From Letharia columbiana (taxonomy: Eukaryota > Ascomycota > Lecanoromycetes > Lecanorales > Parmeliaceae), in the NCBI RefSeq assembly GCF_014066305.1, contig NW_023501053.1, forward strand, positions 700,501 through 764,500: 64,000 bases of DNA, read 5' to 3'. The translations under genes and the position numbers were made by a program. The notes beneath the pieces are model-generated. The model was not told where the DNA came from and made no database searches. It was given only the letters and a program-made list of their open reading frames with translations. This document shows positions 22,521 through 37,507 of the stretch, piece by piece. Each line of letters opens with the position of its first letter. Position 1 is the first letter of the stretch.

Positions 22521-23066
22521 AATTATATATAAAAAACTTTTTAATAATATTTAGAAGAATTTAGAAAATAGCGAAATAAAATAAAATAAAATAAGAGATT
22601 TTAAAGTTAAAATAGACTCTTTTTCTCTCGCTAATTAAAAATTTAAAATAGATTAATAAAATTTTTAGAAGATTATTAAAAGAACTATAAAGAATTATTA
22701 AGATTATAATATTCTAAATTAATTTATTAATAAAAACTAGCTTTTTTTAAATTTTAAAATATAATATTATTATTAAAAAGATAAAAATATTAATAAATAG
22801 ATATTGAGCGAATTATAGTATTAATAGTAAAAGAAGATAAAGTAAAATAAGAAAAAATATAAATAAGATTCTATAAAGAGCGAAGATTATTAACTTTAAA
22901 AATAAAATTTATAAAATTTTATAATTATTAAAGAGAGTATAGAGTTTAATAAGATAGATAAAAAACGATAATATAAAATAAAATTTCTTTTTTAATTTTC
23001 TTCTTTAAAAAAACTAAATGAGAATCTAGCGACTATATTTAAAAGTAAAATAGCGATATTATAAAT
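22521..23066. other. RIP-mutated AT-rich DNA, unassigned
   Basis: No gene is visible. A short (AAATA)n run is present near 22580. Confidence 0.5.
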
Positions 23067-23455
23067 AACGAGTAAAGGCTTATAAATTAAATTCATAATT
23101 ATTTTTTAATTAGAGCTGTCGAGTAAATTTAATAAGCGATCTTAATAAGCGATGTTTTTGAATTTCTTACTCTTAAAGAAATATAAGACTAAATTTTATA
23201 ATTTTCTTATTTCTAGAAAGCGTTCGCGATCTATAATTTAGAAAAAAATCTTCAAATTTTAATCGAAAATAGTAAAGTTATTAAATAATTAAAAGTAGAA
23301 TAAGAGATTTTAATAATTACGAACGCTAATTTATTTATTCGCGATAACTTAGTCGATTTAATTAAAAAGCGTAGTAACTCTAAATTTATAATTAGTTATA
23401 TATATAAATTTAAGATTTTTAAGCTTAGCTCTATCTTATTCTTTTATATATATTA
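23067..23455 (-). repeat. Family B repeat, short form, reverse orientation
   Basis: It starts with AACGAGTAAAGGCTTATAAA and ends with AAGCTTAGCTCTATCTTATT. One internal unit is present. Confidence 0.6.
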
Positions 23456-25589
23456 ATATTCTTTTTTTAATTATTTTAAATAGAATTAATTAATATTATT
23501 AAAATAATATATTTCTCTTCGAAATAGATAAATAATACTCTTATATAAAAAGAGATATTATAAATTATCTTTTAATTAAAACTCGATAAGATTTTAAAAA
23601 TTAATAGAATATCGAGCTAATTTCTATAAATAATAATAAAAAAAATTATTACTATAATTTAATTATCTCTTTTAAATTTATCTAAAAAAAAGATATTACT
23701 TTTAAAAATTTAAGAAAGCTAATATAATAATATTAAAAAAGTTAAAAAAAGATAATTATATAAAATTTAAATTATAAAATTTAATACTTCTATTAAGTAT
23801 ATTAGAGAAAGCGCTTAAGATAATAATAATTAAATATTTAAATAATTATATAAAGAATAATAATCTTCTCTTTTTAAAATAAAAAAAAAAAAAAAAAAGA
23901 TTTATAAAAATAGTATTAGAAATAATAGTCGAAGTAATATATACGATTTAGAATTATAATAGAGATAATATTATTAATCTTTTATTTCTCGATATTATAG
24001 AAGTCTTCGATAATATCTCTTATTAAAGACTACTTTATAATCTTAGAAAAAAAGAAATTTCGAATCTACTAATAAGATAAATCGAGAGCTTTCTAAGAAA
24101 TAAAATTATATTTATTATATTAAAAAGAAGAATTAGCGCGATAGAGTCTATAAAAATTAATATTTTATAAAAATCTTCGATATTATTAATTTTATTTCTA
24201 TTTTTTAATATAGTATTTATTAAAAAATATTTTAAGATTAAACTTTAATTATAGATTAGAAATTTTATAAATAATATTTATTTATTAATCGATTAAAGAA
24301 ATCGATTAAAGAAAATTATTAAATTATTAAATAAGTTTATAAGATTTATTTTAAATAGATAAGAATATATGAAGTAACTTTCGCTTTTAAAAGATATAAG
24401 TTAATATATCTTATTCGTAGTCTAAAAAAATTAATATAAAAGTTATTATCGACTTAAGAATTATAATTATAAAATCTAAAAAGAGTATTTAAGTTCTAAA
24501 TTTTTATATTAATAAAAACTTTAAATAAAAACTTTATATTAAAAAGTTAAAGCGAAGAGAATCTTATAATATAAAACGTTATTTATAATTATTATATTTA
24601 TTTAAAAAAAAAAATTTAATAAGATAAAATAGATATATAGCGTTATAATAAAGTTAGTAATAATCTATATAATAATAATATAATATATATTAATAAAACT
24701 AAAAAAAGTTTAAGAAATATATATAAGATATTTAAAAATGATTTAAAATAGCTATTTTAAAAGAGTTATAGAAGCGTATAGAGTAATTAATATATATATT
24801 TCAAAAGTAGAAATAAAGATTCTTTTAATATAAATTATTTTAAATAAAATAATCTTTAGAAGCTAGATTATAAAAAAAAATTTTATATTAGAAGAAAGAT
24901 AAGAGAGAAGTAAAAATAAAAATATAAAATAAGAGAGATTTTAGCGAAAAAAAAAGAAATTCTAAATTCTAAAAGTCGTAAAACTCGCTAATTAAAATAT
25001 AATAGAAAATCTAAATTAAATTTAATATATTTAAAAAATATAGAAGTTAATAAGACGTTAAAGAAATAGAGAATAAATATTATATTAAAATTATTACTAA
25101 TTAAAGACTCTTAGATAAATAAGAATATTAATATAATAAAGAAAATTAAAACTAGATTAAAGATTTCTTTATTAAAATCTAATTAAAATTAAAAGTTTAA
25201 TCTTTATATAGATATATATAAAGAAAATTAAACTTATATACTTTCTCTATATATATAAAATATAAAATATTATTTTAAATAATTATATTTATAATTAAAG
25301 AAAATAAGATATTAAATATATTCTAATATTTTATTTAAAATAAATAAAAAATAGATAAATTTTTATAAAAGAGATTAGAATTAGTAATATACTAGTTATA
25401 TTAATATCTTTAAAAGAAATAAAGATAATTACTAGATAAACTATTTAAATAAAACTTTTAAATTAATACTCGCTTATTAATATATAACTATATAAATTAA
25501 TTCTTTAAAAATAAATAAGAGAAGTTATTAAATTTAAAAGAGAAATTAAAAAGTTTAAGATATAAATACTAGTCGAAAAGATATAATAT
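23456..25589. other. RIP-mutated AT-rich DNA, unassigned
   Basis: Over 2 kb of extreme A/T with no recognisable family or domain. A run of 17 As lies near 23880-23900. Confidence 0.5.
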
Positions 25590-25970
25590 ATCTTATAGAA
25601 TTTAAGTTCTCTACGCTTTTTAACTAGATTAGCTAACTTATATCTAGAATAAGTAAATTAGCGTTTATAACTATTAAAATCTTCGTTTTTTTATATCTCT
25701 CTTATTAAAAAAGTAAATATATATTATTAATATATAGAATTACTTTTTTATTTTCTATTAAAATTTTAAGATTTTTTTTTAAATTCTAGAGCGCTATTTA
25801 TACTTTTCGAATTTTAAATTTTTTTAAAATTTAGTCTTATAATTATTAAAGCGTAAGGAATTCAAATATCGCTTATTAAAGTTCGCTTATTAAAGATCGC
25901 TTATCTACTTACTCGATAGTCTTAATTAAAAAAAATATATATAAATTTAATTTATAGACCTTTATTTATA
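25590..25970 (+). repeat. Family B repeat, left-truncated
   Basis: It begins inside the head region (AATTTAAGTTCTCTACGC) and ends with the tail (ATAGACCTTTATTTATA). One internal unit is present. Confidence 0.5.
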
Positions 25971-27197
25971 ATAATATTTTAAGATTAAAAATAATATAAT
26001 ATTACTCTTATAAGATATAAAAAATTACTCTCTTATATATAACGCTAGACGAATAAGATTTTCTATTTACTTTAAGATTTTATTAGAGTATATATAAACG
26101 ATATAATTATATTCTCGAAAATATTATTATAATATTTTAAGTATTTATAATAAATAGTTATTCTCTTTTAATAGCGTTATATTAAGTTTAATTTTAAAAA
26201 ATTAATTTTAAACTATTTCTCGATAATTTTATTAGAATAATAAGTTCGCTACGCTTTTTAAAATTAATATAAAAACTTAAATATTTCTTAAATTTATAGA
26301 ATAATTATAATTATCTATATTACGCTATATTTAATATATGAATCTATTATAATAATATAAAATAGAGCTTATAAAAGTTATTTCTAAGAAAGTTAAAGAT
26401 TATATTTAAAAATAATATTTTAATATTTTCTACTATAAATCTATAGAAGTAGAAGTTAAGATTTTTTAGAATCTTTAAAATATCTTTTTTAATCTAATTT
26501 TTCTAATTTACTTTAATTCTAATTATTAATTATATTTTTTAATAAGATATTAAATTAAATTAAATAGAATTATTAATTTATAGAATTAAAAGTTATTAAT
26601 ATAATATAGATAATTAAGAAAGTATACTATATAATTAAATCTATTAGAAAGATATTAATAGTTATTTTTATAAATTACTTAATAGTAATAGTAATTTTAT
26701 ATTAAACTACTCTTATTATTTTAAATATTAATAAATTTAATTTATATCTAATATATATCTTCTAATATCTATTAATATTTAATCTTTTTATTTATTATAA
26801 GATCGATAAAGTAGATATTATACTTAATCCTCTTTCGCGCTTATAAAAATTTATTTCGATAGTAAAGAATAGTCTTAAAGTATTAGAAGTCTTATATAAA
26901 TAAGTAATCGAAGTTAAGATTATCGTATTTTCTTTATATTTAATTTCTTAAGAACTATCTACTAACTATTATATCACCTTAATAGAAATATCTATTAACT
27001 TTAAAATACGACTTTCCGAAGAATACTTTAAGAATAAGTAATAGAGTAAGGTTCTTAAGGTAATTCGCAAAGTAGTCAAGAAAGCTATTACTATCACTTT
27101 AAATTAATTTAAAGAAATCTTACTATTAATATAAGATTTTATTATAGAATTAAATAAGATTTTATAATAATTATAAGTATATTCTATATCTCTCTTA
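25971..27197. other. RIP-mutated AT-rich DNA, unassigned
   Basis: No gene is visible. A slightly less mutated patch at about 26930-27110 keeps several CA dinucleotides (ATATCACCTTAATAG, TTCGCAAAGTAGTCAAG) but has no open frame. Confidence 0.45.
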
Positions 27198-27360
27198 ATA
27201 TATAAGTAAAGATCTTTAAATTAAATTTATAGAGTTAAATTTTTCTAAATTAAATAAAGTTAGATTTTTCTAAGTTAAATCGAATTTTAGCTTTAACTCT
27301 AAGTATAAATCGAACTCTAATCGCTTACTATACGTTTTTAATCTATTTTTATTATTATAA
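27198..27360 (+). repeat. Family C tail fragment
   Basis: AAGTAAAGATCTTTAAATTA and the following CTAAGTTAAATCGAATTTTA and CTAATCGCTTACTATACG match the starts of the family C copies at 6411 and 55207. The match stops near 27360. Confidence 0.5.
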
Positions 27361-30300
27361 AATTAATAAAAAAAATAAAAGCTTTAATTCTAAATTAGAA
27401 TTAAATTTAATTTAATTTTTATATAATAAATAGTTTACTTTTATTACTATAAATCGCTAATTAATTATATTCTTATTTTAAAAAAGATATCTACTTAATA
27501 ATCTTATTCTTAATATATCTCGCTAATTAAATAGATTATCTTTTTAATAAATTATCTAAAATTATAATTAATAAATTAATCTTATTAATAATTTAATTTA
27601 GAGTTATATATAATTAATTATAAATAAAAACCTTAAGATATAGATATAGATTAATCTATTATAATAATTAGCTTTAAAATTTATTAATTATTATATTAAA
27701 GATTAATTAAATTAAATATTAGATATATTAAAAGAAAGATATATAATTTATTTAAATTAGGCGGAGTTAGAGAAATATATAATAAATAATATTATTTATT
27801 CTTATATTCGCCTTTCAAAATACGATAATTAAGTATTTTAAATTTAATATATTTAATTTATAGATATATTTTATAATATAGATCTATATATTACTTTAAA
27901 TTTCTTAATAATATTATTATATAATTTTATTTTAACTTTAAATAATAGAATAAAAGCGAGATTAATTTAAAAATATTTATTATTTTAATAGATAAAAGAA
28001 AGTTATATTTTTTATTAATAAGTTAATCTCTATTATTATAAATAATTTTAATTTTAAAAAAATTATTAAGTATTTAATTATTAAATTAAGTAATTATTTT
28101 ATTAAGAATAAAAAGAATTATTTTAAATATATAGAGATTAGTTATTTAATATAAATTAAGAGTATTATAAATAATATTAATTAGTTAAATAGTAAAATTA
28201 TCTAATAATTACTCGATAAGTTAATTAATTATTTCTTATTCTTTAAAACTTATTAATATATTATTCTTTATATTTAATAATCTTTAAATAAATTTTTCTA
28301 TATTAGTTTAATCTTAATTAATTAAATTAAAATTTTAAAATCTTTTATTTTTTATAAATTTAAGAATTTAAATATAATTTTAAAGATAAGATATTTTTAA
28401 TATAATTTAAGTAATATACTTTAATTTAATATTCTTAATAATTAAAAATATTTAATAAAAGTTATTATAGAAATATATAATTATATTATTAAAAGAAGTA
28501 AGATTCTTTTAAATATTTTAAAGTATATAATTAATAATCTTAATATCGTAGAGATTTTATATTAAGATTTTAATTTAAAAAATAAGCTTTAATCGCTTTT
28601 AATAATTAAATTAAATTAACTCTATTAATATATTATATTTAAATTAAATAATAATATTAAGAGAAATCTTAAAATAAAAATAAGTAATAACGCTATTTTT
28701 AAAGAAAAATAAAAGATAATCTTAGATAAAGTTATAGTAATAATTATTTTAGAATTATATTTTATTTTTTATAATATAGAATTTTAAAATATAATTTTAT
28801 TAATAATTTTATAGCTATATAAAAAAAAGTTAATTATTAAAATAAAAGATTATATTTTAAATAGCGTTAGATATAGTAATTTAATCGTTATTAAAATTTA
28901 TCTATATTTATTTCTAGATATTAATTCGATAATTATATTCTTTATATAAAAATTAATTTCGATTATTAATATAATATTATTTATAATTTTATTAAATCGC
29001 TAATAGATTAAAGCTAATAATAAAATTAATATTCTTTATAAAACTATTATTATTTTTTTTTAAGTAAATTTAAATTAAATAAAAATAAAAGTTTTTAATA
29101 ATTATTTATTTATTTATATTATATATTATTTAATAGAGAAAAAATATAATATTAAATTTAAAGAATATAAATATAATTATTAAATAATTTAAATAAAGAA
29201 TAATATATATTAATTAAGAAATAGATATAAAATATAAAAGAAGAATTAAATTATTTATAAGTAAAAATAGAAAAAATATATCTAGGGCGAAAAGTTTTAA
29301 TATAAAAAAAAAAAATTATATTAAAAAAAATTATAATATTTTAAATTTATTATTAATATAATAATTTTCTTATTTTTTAATTTAAAATATTTTTATTTAT
29401 AAAAGAAATTATTAAGAAAAATATATCTAACGCGAAAGGTTTTAATATATAAAAAAAATTATAATATTTTAATATTATCGTTAGCGCGATAAGCTATTTA
29501 TATTATATTTAAAAAAATTCTATTCGATAAAAAAGAAATTATTTATATATTTTAATCTATAATAATTTTATAAATTTAGAGAGTTATCGAGCTTATATTA
29601 TAGTAGAATTATTATAAAAAGATTATAAATAATATTCTTATTATTAGATCGCTACTTTATTTAATATTTAATTTTATTTAATACTATTATAAAGTAAGTC
29701 TCTTATTATATAAATATTATAATAATAAAAAAGAATATTATTATTTATTATATATAAGTCTTCGAAGAATATAAAATTTAATATATTTAGAAGAAGATAT
29801 TATAGATAGAAGAGTTTCTTAGCGTTTAAATTAATATAGTATATTTTTATAATAATATCTCTATATCTCTAATATAGACTTTATTTAAATATATCTTATT
29901 TATTCTTTTTTTAGATATATTATATTAAAAGATTAATATAGAAGAAATCTTTTATTTATTTTTATTATTAATATTATTAATTTAATTAAAAGAAGACTAT
30001 TAGCTTAGATTAATATTTATATATTATATTAATTATTTAAAATAGATTATTATTATTATTAAATATTATATTATATTAATTTAAAAGATAAATAAATAAC
30101 TATTTAATAGAAAGATTATAATTATATAATTTAAAGCTAAAAACTCTTTAATAGACTTTTATAAAGCTTATTTATTATATATTTTAATATTTTTAAATTT
30201 TATTTATTTAATTTAAGTCTATATCGTTTTAATTTATATTATTTTTATATTTTATTTAAAAATTAATTTAATTACTACTCTTATAAATATATTTAAAAAT

Positions 30301-32639
30301 ATATTTATAAATTTTAATATTAATATAAATCTTTATATTAATATAAGCGTTATATTTAATTAATAAATAAAAATTATAAAATATTATCTAATAATTCTAT
30401 TTAAATTTATTATTTAATATTTTAATAAATTTATATTAATAATATATAGAGTATTTAAAATCTAATTTAAAAACGATATAATCTATTAAAATCCTTTTGA
30501 AAACTATTTATTATATATATTTTTATTTAAATCTTAATAAAATAAAATAGTATTAATTTTATTAATAATATATTAATTATAATTTTTATAAAATATATAT
30601 CTAATAATAATTATATAGAGATTAAAAAATAGATTTTAATTAGAGATCTTAGTATTAATAATAATATCGATCTTAATAATATTAAAAAATTAATCTTTAA
30701 AATATAAAATAATAAGAATATAAATATATAATAAAATTTATTTTTAAAATTTAATAGTATAAATATAGATTAAAATTAAACTTATTATTAATAAAGTTAG
30801 TTAGAGTTAAAATTAATTATATATTTTAATTAATTATACTTTTCGTTTTTATAGAGATAAAGAAATCTTTTAAATAATATTATAAAGTTAATTAATAGAA
30901 ATTATAATATATAGTAAAATAAATTATATTAAAAGTATTTTTAAAAAATATAATTGATATTAATTATCTAATTAATATATTACTTAAAAAATTATTTTAT
31001 TAAATAAAAAGAAAAAAAGTTATTATATTATAATAGAGGATAAAAAAAATAAAAATATATTTAATATCTTTCTCTTTAAAATATTATTTATAAGAATTTT
31101 TAGCTTTAATTTAAATATTTTAATAATTAAATTAAATTAATTAATAATATATTTATTAAATAAAAGATTTTTAATAATTTTAATTTATTTTAAATTATAG
31201 ATAAAAATTATAAAGAGATTTAATTAATTAAATTTAATAAATAGAGTAATAATATTCTAATAGAGTTATTTTATAAATTATAAGTTTTCTTAATAGAAGA
31301 AAAAGAGAATAATATATTATTTATTAGTCTAATTATTTATAATAACTCTATTAATATAAATATTAATAATTACTTAATAAATATTAATTTAAATAATTTT
31401 CTAATTTATCTTTAATTAATAAAGTTTATTATTTTTAATAATTATATAGATATTATAAATAAAATATTATAATAATTTATTATAGTAAAGAAGATAATTA
31501 AATTTATTAAAATAATTTTATATTATATATTTATAAGAAGTTAGTAATTAATAAAATAGAAGAAATAAATAATATAAATCTATAATATAAAATATTACGT
31601 TATTTATATAAAGCTATCTTAATTAATAATTTTACTAATTTATAAAATAACTTTATTATTAGTATATCGAGAAATAAGAAAACTTTTATCTAATATAATA
31701 TCTATATTAAATATATTATTATATTATAATTATTTATTAAATAAAAATATAAGAGAATAATATAAAGATATATAGATTAAATATTAATATAAAATATTAA
31801 ATCTCTTATTATTTTAAGTCTTTATTAAGATATTCTTAATCTTAAATATATCTAATAAATTATTTATATTACTCTTTTAAATAATAATAATCTTATTTAA
31901 AATAAAATAATTATAAATATACGAATTATAATATTATAGATTTTTATAAAATAGTTTATAATCTTATATACTTAAATCGATCTTTAACTTTTTAAATATT
32001 AATTTAATAATATTAATATATAAATTAATATTTTTAAAAATTATAATTATTTTATAATAAAGTATCTAATTAATATAATTATAATAATTATATCTAGTAA
32101 AGTTAATATAAAAAACGCTATTAAAAAAAAATTATATTATATTATAAATTAATTTTAAATATTATTTATAATATAAATTTAATTAAAAATTCATATTTAA
32201 TTTTTTTAAAAATATTAAAATAAGTATATAAATAGTAATTACTCTTTAGATTTTATATATATATAAAATAATTAAATAATTAATAATAATCTATTATAAA
32301 ATTATAGAGATTATATTATTATATTAAATATTATAATAATAAAATTCTTTATAATTATTAATAAGATTTAAGATTTCTAATATTAAAAAGTAAAGAATTT
32401 AATTAATAATATACTCGCTAAAATTAATTAAATTATTTATACTTATTTTAATACTCTTATAATTTTATTTTATATTATCTATTTTAAATATATTAACTTT
32501 AATCTTTTCGCTATTATAATACTATTTAGTTATTTTATTTTTTTAGCTAATATTATATTATAATTATTATAAATTTAATCTATAAAATTTAAATTTTATT
32601 ATATAAGATTTTATAATATATAAATAATACGTATAATAT
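27361..32639. other. Large RIP-mutated block, unassigned
   Basis: More than 5 kb with even lower C and G content than its surroundings and no family B, C or D motif. Its length fits one large transposon or several. All frames are closed. I tried to read reverse transcriptase, zinc-knuckle and transposase motifs through the likely mutations and found nothing convincing. Confidence 0.5.
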
Positions 32640-33065
32640 AATTAGTGAGCTTTATTAGAGATTAAATAAAATCTAAATAAAGAATTTAAAAGATAAATTA
32701 AATAAATATAAGCTATCCAAAAGAATTATTATTAAAGAAATCTATTAATAAATCTTATAATAGAGAATTTTTAATAGCGTCTTTCTCTTATTTAAAAGCT
32801 TTTTTTTAATAATATTTAGAATTTAATATATATTAAAAGATTTTAAAATAAAATAATAAAGAATAAATAGAGAAGAAAGATATATTTTAAAAAATAGTAT
32901 TATTAAATTAAAAGATATTATTACTAATTTAAAAGAAATCTATAAAAAAGAATATATTTATTTAAACTCTTTTTAAAAATCTTTTAATATATTTATAAGT
33001 AGTAATAAATAGCTATTAAACTCGTTTATAATCTCGATTATTAGTAATAATAAATTTATTAAATA
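32640..33065 (+). repeat. Family C fragment carrying the coiled-coil-like remnant
   Basis: It matches about 56600-56840 of the family C copy at 55.2 kb (AATAGAGAAGAAAGATA..., CTCTTTTTAAGAATCTTTTA, GATAGCTATTAAGCT). Read on the plus strand the region is rich in Arg, Lys, Glu and Gln codons interrupted by RIP-type stops, which suggests a charged helical protein once lay here. Confidence 0.45.
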
Positions 33066-33308
33066 GTATTTTAAAAATATTAGCTATTTTCTTTCAATTC
33101 GCTAACTATATAAATAGTTTAATACTTTCTTTATCTCTTAACTATTATTTATTAAATTTAATTCGCTTTAAAATCGATTTATTTATCTAATAAATTTATC
33201 TAGAGATATAATAGCTTAATTTAATTTCTTATTAAAGTCTCTATTAATATATTTCTTTAAATTTCTTTATTAATATAAATAAAATAAGTAAGTTAATTTT
33301 AATTATAG

Positions 33309-33491
33309 TATTAGAATTAATATAGATATAATATTAATATAAATATATTAAATAAGATAACTAAGATATCGAATTATATAGATAGAAGAGAGATATTAAA
33401 TAGTAGATAAATATCTCTATAAAGACACGCTAGACTCGAATAGATTAGAGAGCTAAGTAATATATTAAGAATATAGAGTACGCTCGTAATA
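33309..33491 (-). repeat. Solo LTR of family A, reverse orientation
   Basis: The reverse complement matches the LTRs at 1626-1790 and 3274-3438: it ends CTCGTAATA and begins TATTAGAATT. It is slightly longer (183 bp) because of a less mutated stretch around GACACGCTAGACTCGAATAG. The flanking pentamers (TATAG and TAATA) do not match, so no target duplication is visible. Confidence 0.6.
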
Positions 33492-36091
33492 TAATAAGTA
33501 TCTTAAAGAATATTTTATAATACTTTTTAAATAGTATAAGAAGTATATTAATATATTAATAATAATATTTAATATTTATTTTTATAATTCTATAGATTAT
33601 TAAGTATTTATAACTATTATAATTTCTATTACTCTTACTATTATTAATAAATATTTATATTTATTTTAAAGATATACTTAATTAAAAAGATTTAATAGCT
33701 TCTTTCGCTATTATTTTTATCTTCTTTTATAAATAAAAGAGATATTAAATAATTTAGAGATTACGCTAATATATATTAAAGCCTCTTTATTTATTATATA
33801 TATATATATACTTATATATAATCTTTAAGCGATTTATATTACTTTATCTATTAGCTCGCGTTAACGTAAATATAAATAATATTTCTAAAAAAGTTATCTC
33901 TATATAATTAATCTATTTCTCTTCTATTACTAAGTTATTATCTTTACTATAACTCGCTTTAATAAGAAAATTTATTTTATCTTATAAATATAAATTAATA
34001 TAAGATATTTTAATTAATATATATTAGAGTATATAGCTAATATAAATAATTACTTATTATACTATTACTTTTTACTTTTAAATTATTATTATTATTCTCT
34101 CTTCTACTACTTCTCTCTCTATCTTTATTATTAAATCTTCTTCTTATTTAATAAATTTTTTAAATAAAAAGTTATTTTCTAATATAAGAGAATAAATAGA
34201 TTAATATTAGATAGTATTAATTTTATATATAATCTTTAAAATTATTTTTCTAATAATATATAACGCTTTAATACTTTAGAATATATCTATAAGCTTTTTA
34301 ACTAATTTTTATTAATTTTTTTAATTATAATTTATTTACTTTTCAAGATTTCTCTATTATTATTACTTTTATAATTTATCTCGCTTTTTAATCTCTCTTA
34401 ATAATTATACTTTTAACTTTATTTTTTAATCTCTTAATAATTATATCTTTAACTTTATTTTTTAATCTCTCTTAATAATTATATCTTTAACTTTATCTTA
34501 GATATTAATTTATATAATTTCTTTACTCGCTTAAAGTTGTTAATTATATATTTAATATTTTTAAGATATTTTATTAATTCTTATAAAGCTTTATAAGATA
34601 GAGAGATTTTTTAATTAATAAGACATTTATTTTTATCTTTATAAACTCTTTTATCTAATATTATATTAATCTTCTATTCTTCTTATTTATTAATTAAGAT
34701 TACTTATAATTTAAAATTATTATTATATATATATTATAGCTTTACTAGTAATATATAAAATATAAAATATATATATTTAAGCTTTATAATAGTATTTTAT
34801 CTTTTTTTTAAAGGCTATAGCTTTATAATTACTATTATAATACTTTATTTACTACTTTAATACTCGCTTTTATAATTCTTTTAGATATAATCTTATCTCT
34901 TATAATTATTCTACTCGCTTTATAATAAATAATATTTTTACTCTTAAGATTCTATTTCTAAAAATATTCTCTAAATCTACTATATATCTTATTAATAACT
35001 TTTATAAAATTTTATTAATACTTATATATATATTATTATTATATATAAATATAGCTATTAATATCTTATTTATAATTATAATATATTTTAAAATAATATT
35101 TAAAAACTTAATTTTATCTCTTAATATAATTAATAATTTAAAAATAAAATAAAATATTAAGTTTACGCTTTATATTTAGATATTAATATAATATTATCTA
35201 GAACTTATTTATAAATAAAGAATTTCGATTTAAAATTAAGTTATATATTATATTACGTAGTAATATAAACTCTTACTATAAGATATTAATAAGATTATTA
35301 ATCTTTAAATTCTTTATAATTATTATATATATTATATATTTAATTAACTTATTTATTAAAATTAAAATACTATTATAAATTTTATTAATATATAATTTTT
35401 TTATAGATAATAAATTTATAATAAAATTTATTATTATAGTATAAAATAAATTTATATTACTTAGCGAAATTAACGCTAGCTCGCTATATAATTTATAATA
35501 ATAAATTTATACTCTTTAATAATTAAGATAAGTATAAATATACTCTACTATATCGCTTATTATATTTATTTAATAATATTTAAATCTAGTATTCTTTTTA
35601 ATATACTTATAAGTAAAATACTTAATATTAGAGTTATTATAATTTATATAAAGAATCTCTTTCTTTATAATAGAATTATTAGAAATATAGATTACGAGAT
35701 TATAACGTAATAGTTTATTCTTATTAACTCTTTATTTCGAAAGCTTATTCTATTTAATAGTATATATTTAATATTACTTCTTATTTATAATAAAAGTATT
35801 CTTATATTATAATTTAAGTAATTATATTATTATTAATTCTCGTAACTTTAAATAAAACTTTTTCGACTTTAAAATCTAATAAATTAGAAATTAAGATAAT
35901 ATTATAATATTTAAAATATATATTTATTTATTAAATACTCTCTTATTTAAATTAATAATTTAGATATTTATAATAATAATATTATCTAATTACTTTATTA
36001 ACGCTATAAATTTAATTATAATAAATATATTATTATATTTTTATAGATTAAAATAATATTTTTAATTATAAAGCTTATTTCGTAAGATAAA

Positions 36092-36123
<32 letters not shown>

Positions 36124-36133
36124 CTTATTTAAT
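33492..36133. other. RIP-mutated AT-rich DNA, unassigned
   Basis: No gene is visible. Near 34380-34500 a phrase containing AATAATTATATCTTTAACTT is repeated three times. An AT-rich TTATTA run lies at about 36100-36120. Confidence 0.5.
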
Positions 36134-36782
36134 AACGAGTAAAGATTTATAAATTAAATTTATAATCGTTTTTTTTAATTAGAACTATCGAGTAAATTTA
36201 ATAAGCGATCTTTAGTAAGCGATCTTTAATGAGCGATATTTGAATTTCTTATCTTTAAATATCTATAAGACTAAATTTAATATTTCTTTTTTTATCTTAA
36301 AGCCCATATTACGTTCTATAATTTAAAAGAAAAATCTTAAAATTTTAATAGAAAATAAAAAAGTTATTCTAAAATTAAATAATATACATCTATTTTTTAA
36401 TTAGGGCTGTCGAGCGAACTTTAATAAGCGAACTTTAATAAACGATATTTGAATTCCTTACGCTTTAATAATTATAAGACTAAGTTAAAAAAATCTTTTT
36501 TATCTAAAAGCTTATATTTCGTTCTATAATTTAAAAAAAAATCTTAAAATCTTAATTGAAAATAAAAAAGTTATTTTATATATTAATAATATATATCTAT
36601 TTTTTTAATAAGAGAGACGCGAGAGAATAAGATTTTAATAATTACGAACGCTAATTTATTTACTCGCGATAACTTAGTCGATCTAATTAAAAAGCGTAGA
36701 GAATTCGAATTTATAATTAACTATATATATAAATTTAAGATTTTCTAATTTAACTTTATCTTATTCTTTTATATATACTAAT
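36134..36782 (-). repeat. Family B repeat with two internal units, reverse orientation
   Basis: It starts with AACGAGTAAAGATTTATAAA and ends with the head in reverse (TTTAACTTTATCTTATTCTT). Two units of about 200 bp are clear, one with TTTTTTTATCTTAAAGCCC and one with TTTTTTATCTAAAAGCTTA. Confidence 0.6.
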
Positions 36783-37507
36783 ATTAAGCTTTCTTAATAA
36801 TATATTTATAGAATTAAGTTTTTTTTTATAATATTTAATTATAAAGTTAAATATAGCGAATTTCTTAATCTAGTAAATCTATTTTATATTAAACTCTTTT
36901 ATTATTATAAAATAATATAAGTTATTATAATTTAAGATTATATAAATAAAGTATTTATTATCTTATAAGTAATATCTTTAATTTTTAAAATCTAAAATAA
37001 TTATATAGAGCTTCTTATTATATATATCTTAGCGAGACTTAATATCTTTAAATTTATAATTAAAAAAAGTAATAAGATATTATTATATATTCTTATTTAA
37101 TTAAGTAAATATATTATTTATATCTATATTAGAAATATTAATTTTTATAATAAATAATACTTTTTAATTATAATATTCTAGTATAAATATAATAATAAAT
37201 ACTTATTTAAATATTTTAAAAGTCTTACGCGCTTTTTTATTAAATACGAAGAATAATCTAATTTTATCTTTTTTTACTTCTCGAGTTAAGTTTATTAAAA
37301 GCGTAGCTATCTATAAAAAGTCTTATATAAATTATTAATAAAAGTCTACGAACTTTAGAAAGATTAAGATATTCTTAATAGATTCTAATTTTAATTATTT
37401 AATAATAGTCTTAATACGCGATAGCTTTATTTAAATACTACGTTAATTTATTAAGAATCTTAAAAAAATAATCTTATTATAATTAAAAGTATACTTAATT
37501 AATATAA
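36783..37507. other. RIP-mutated AT-rich DNA, unassigned
   Basis: No gene is visible, and the stretch matches no family found in the window. Confidence 0.5.

Noticed and set aside
31560..32340. Possible tyrosine recombinase or transposase in the large unassigned block
   Set aside because: A few phrases looked protein-like when stops were ignored, but no conserved catalytic set could be placed. Calling a Starship captain or Crypton would be guesswork.
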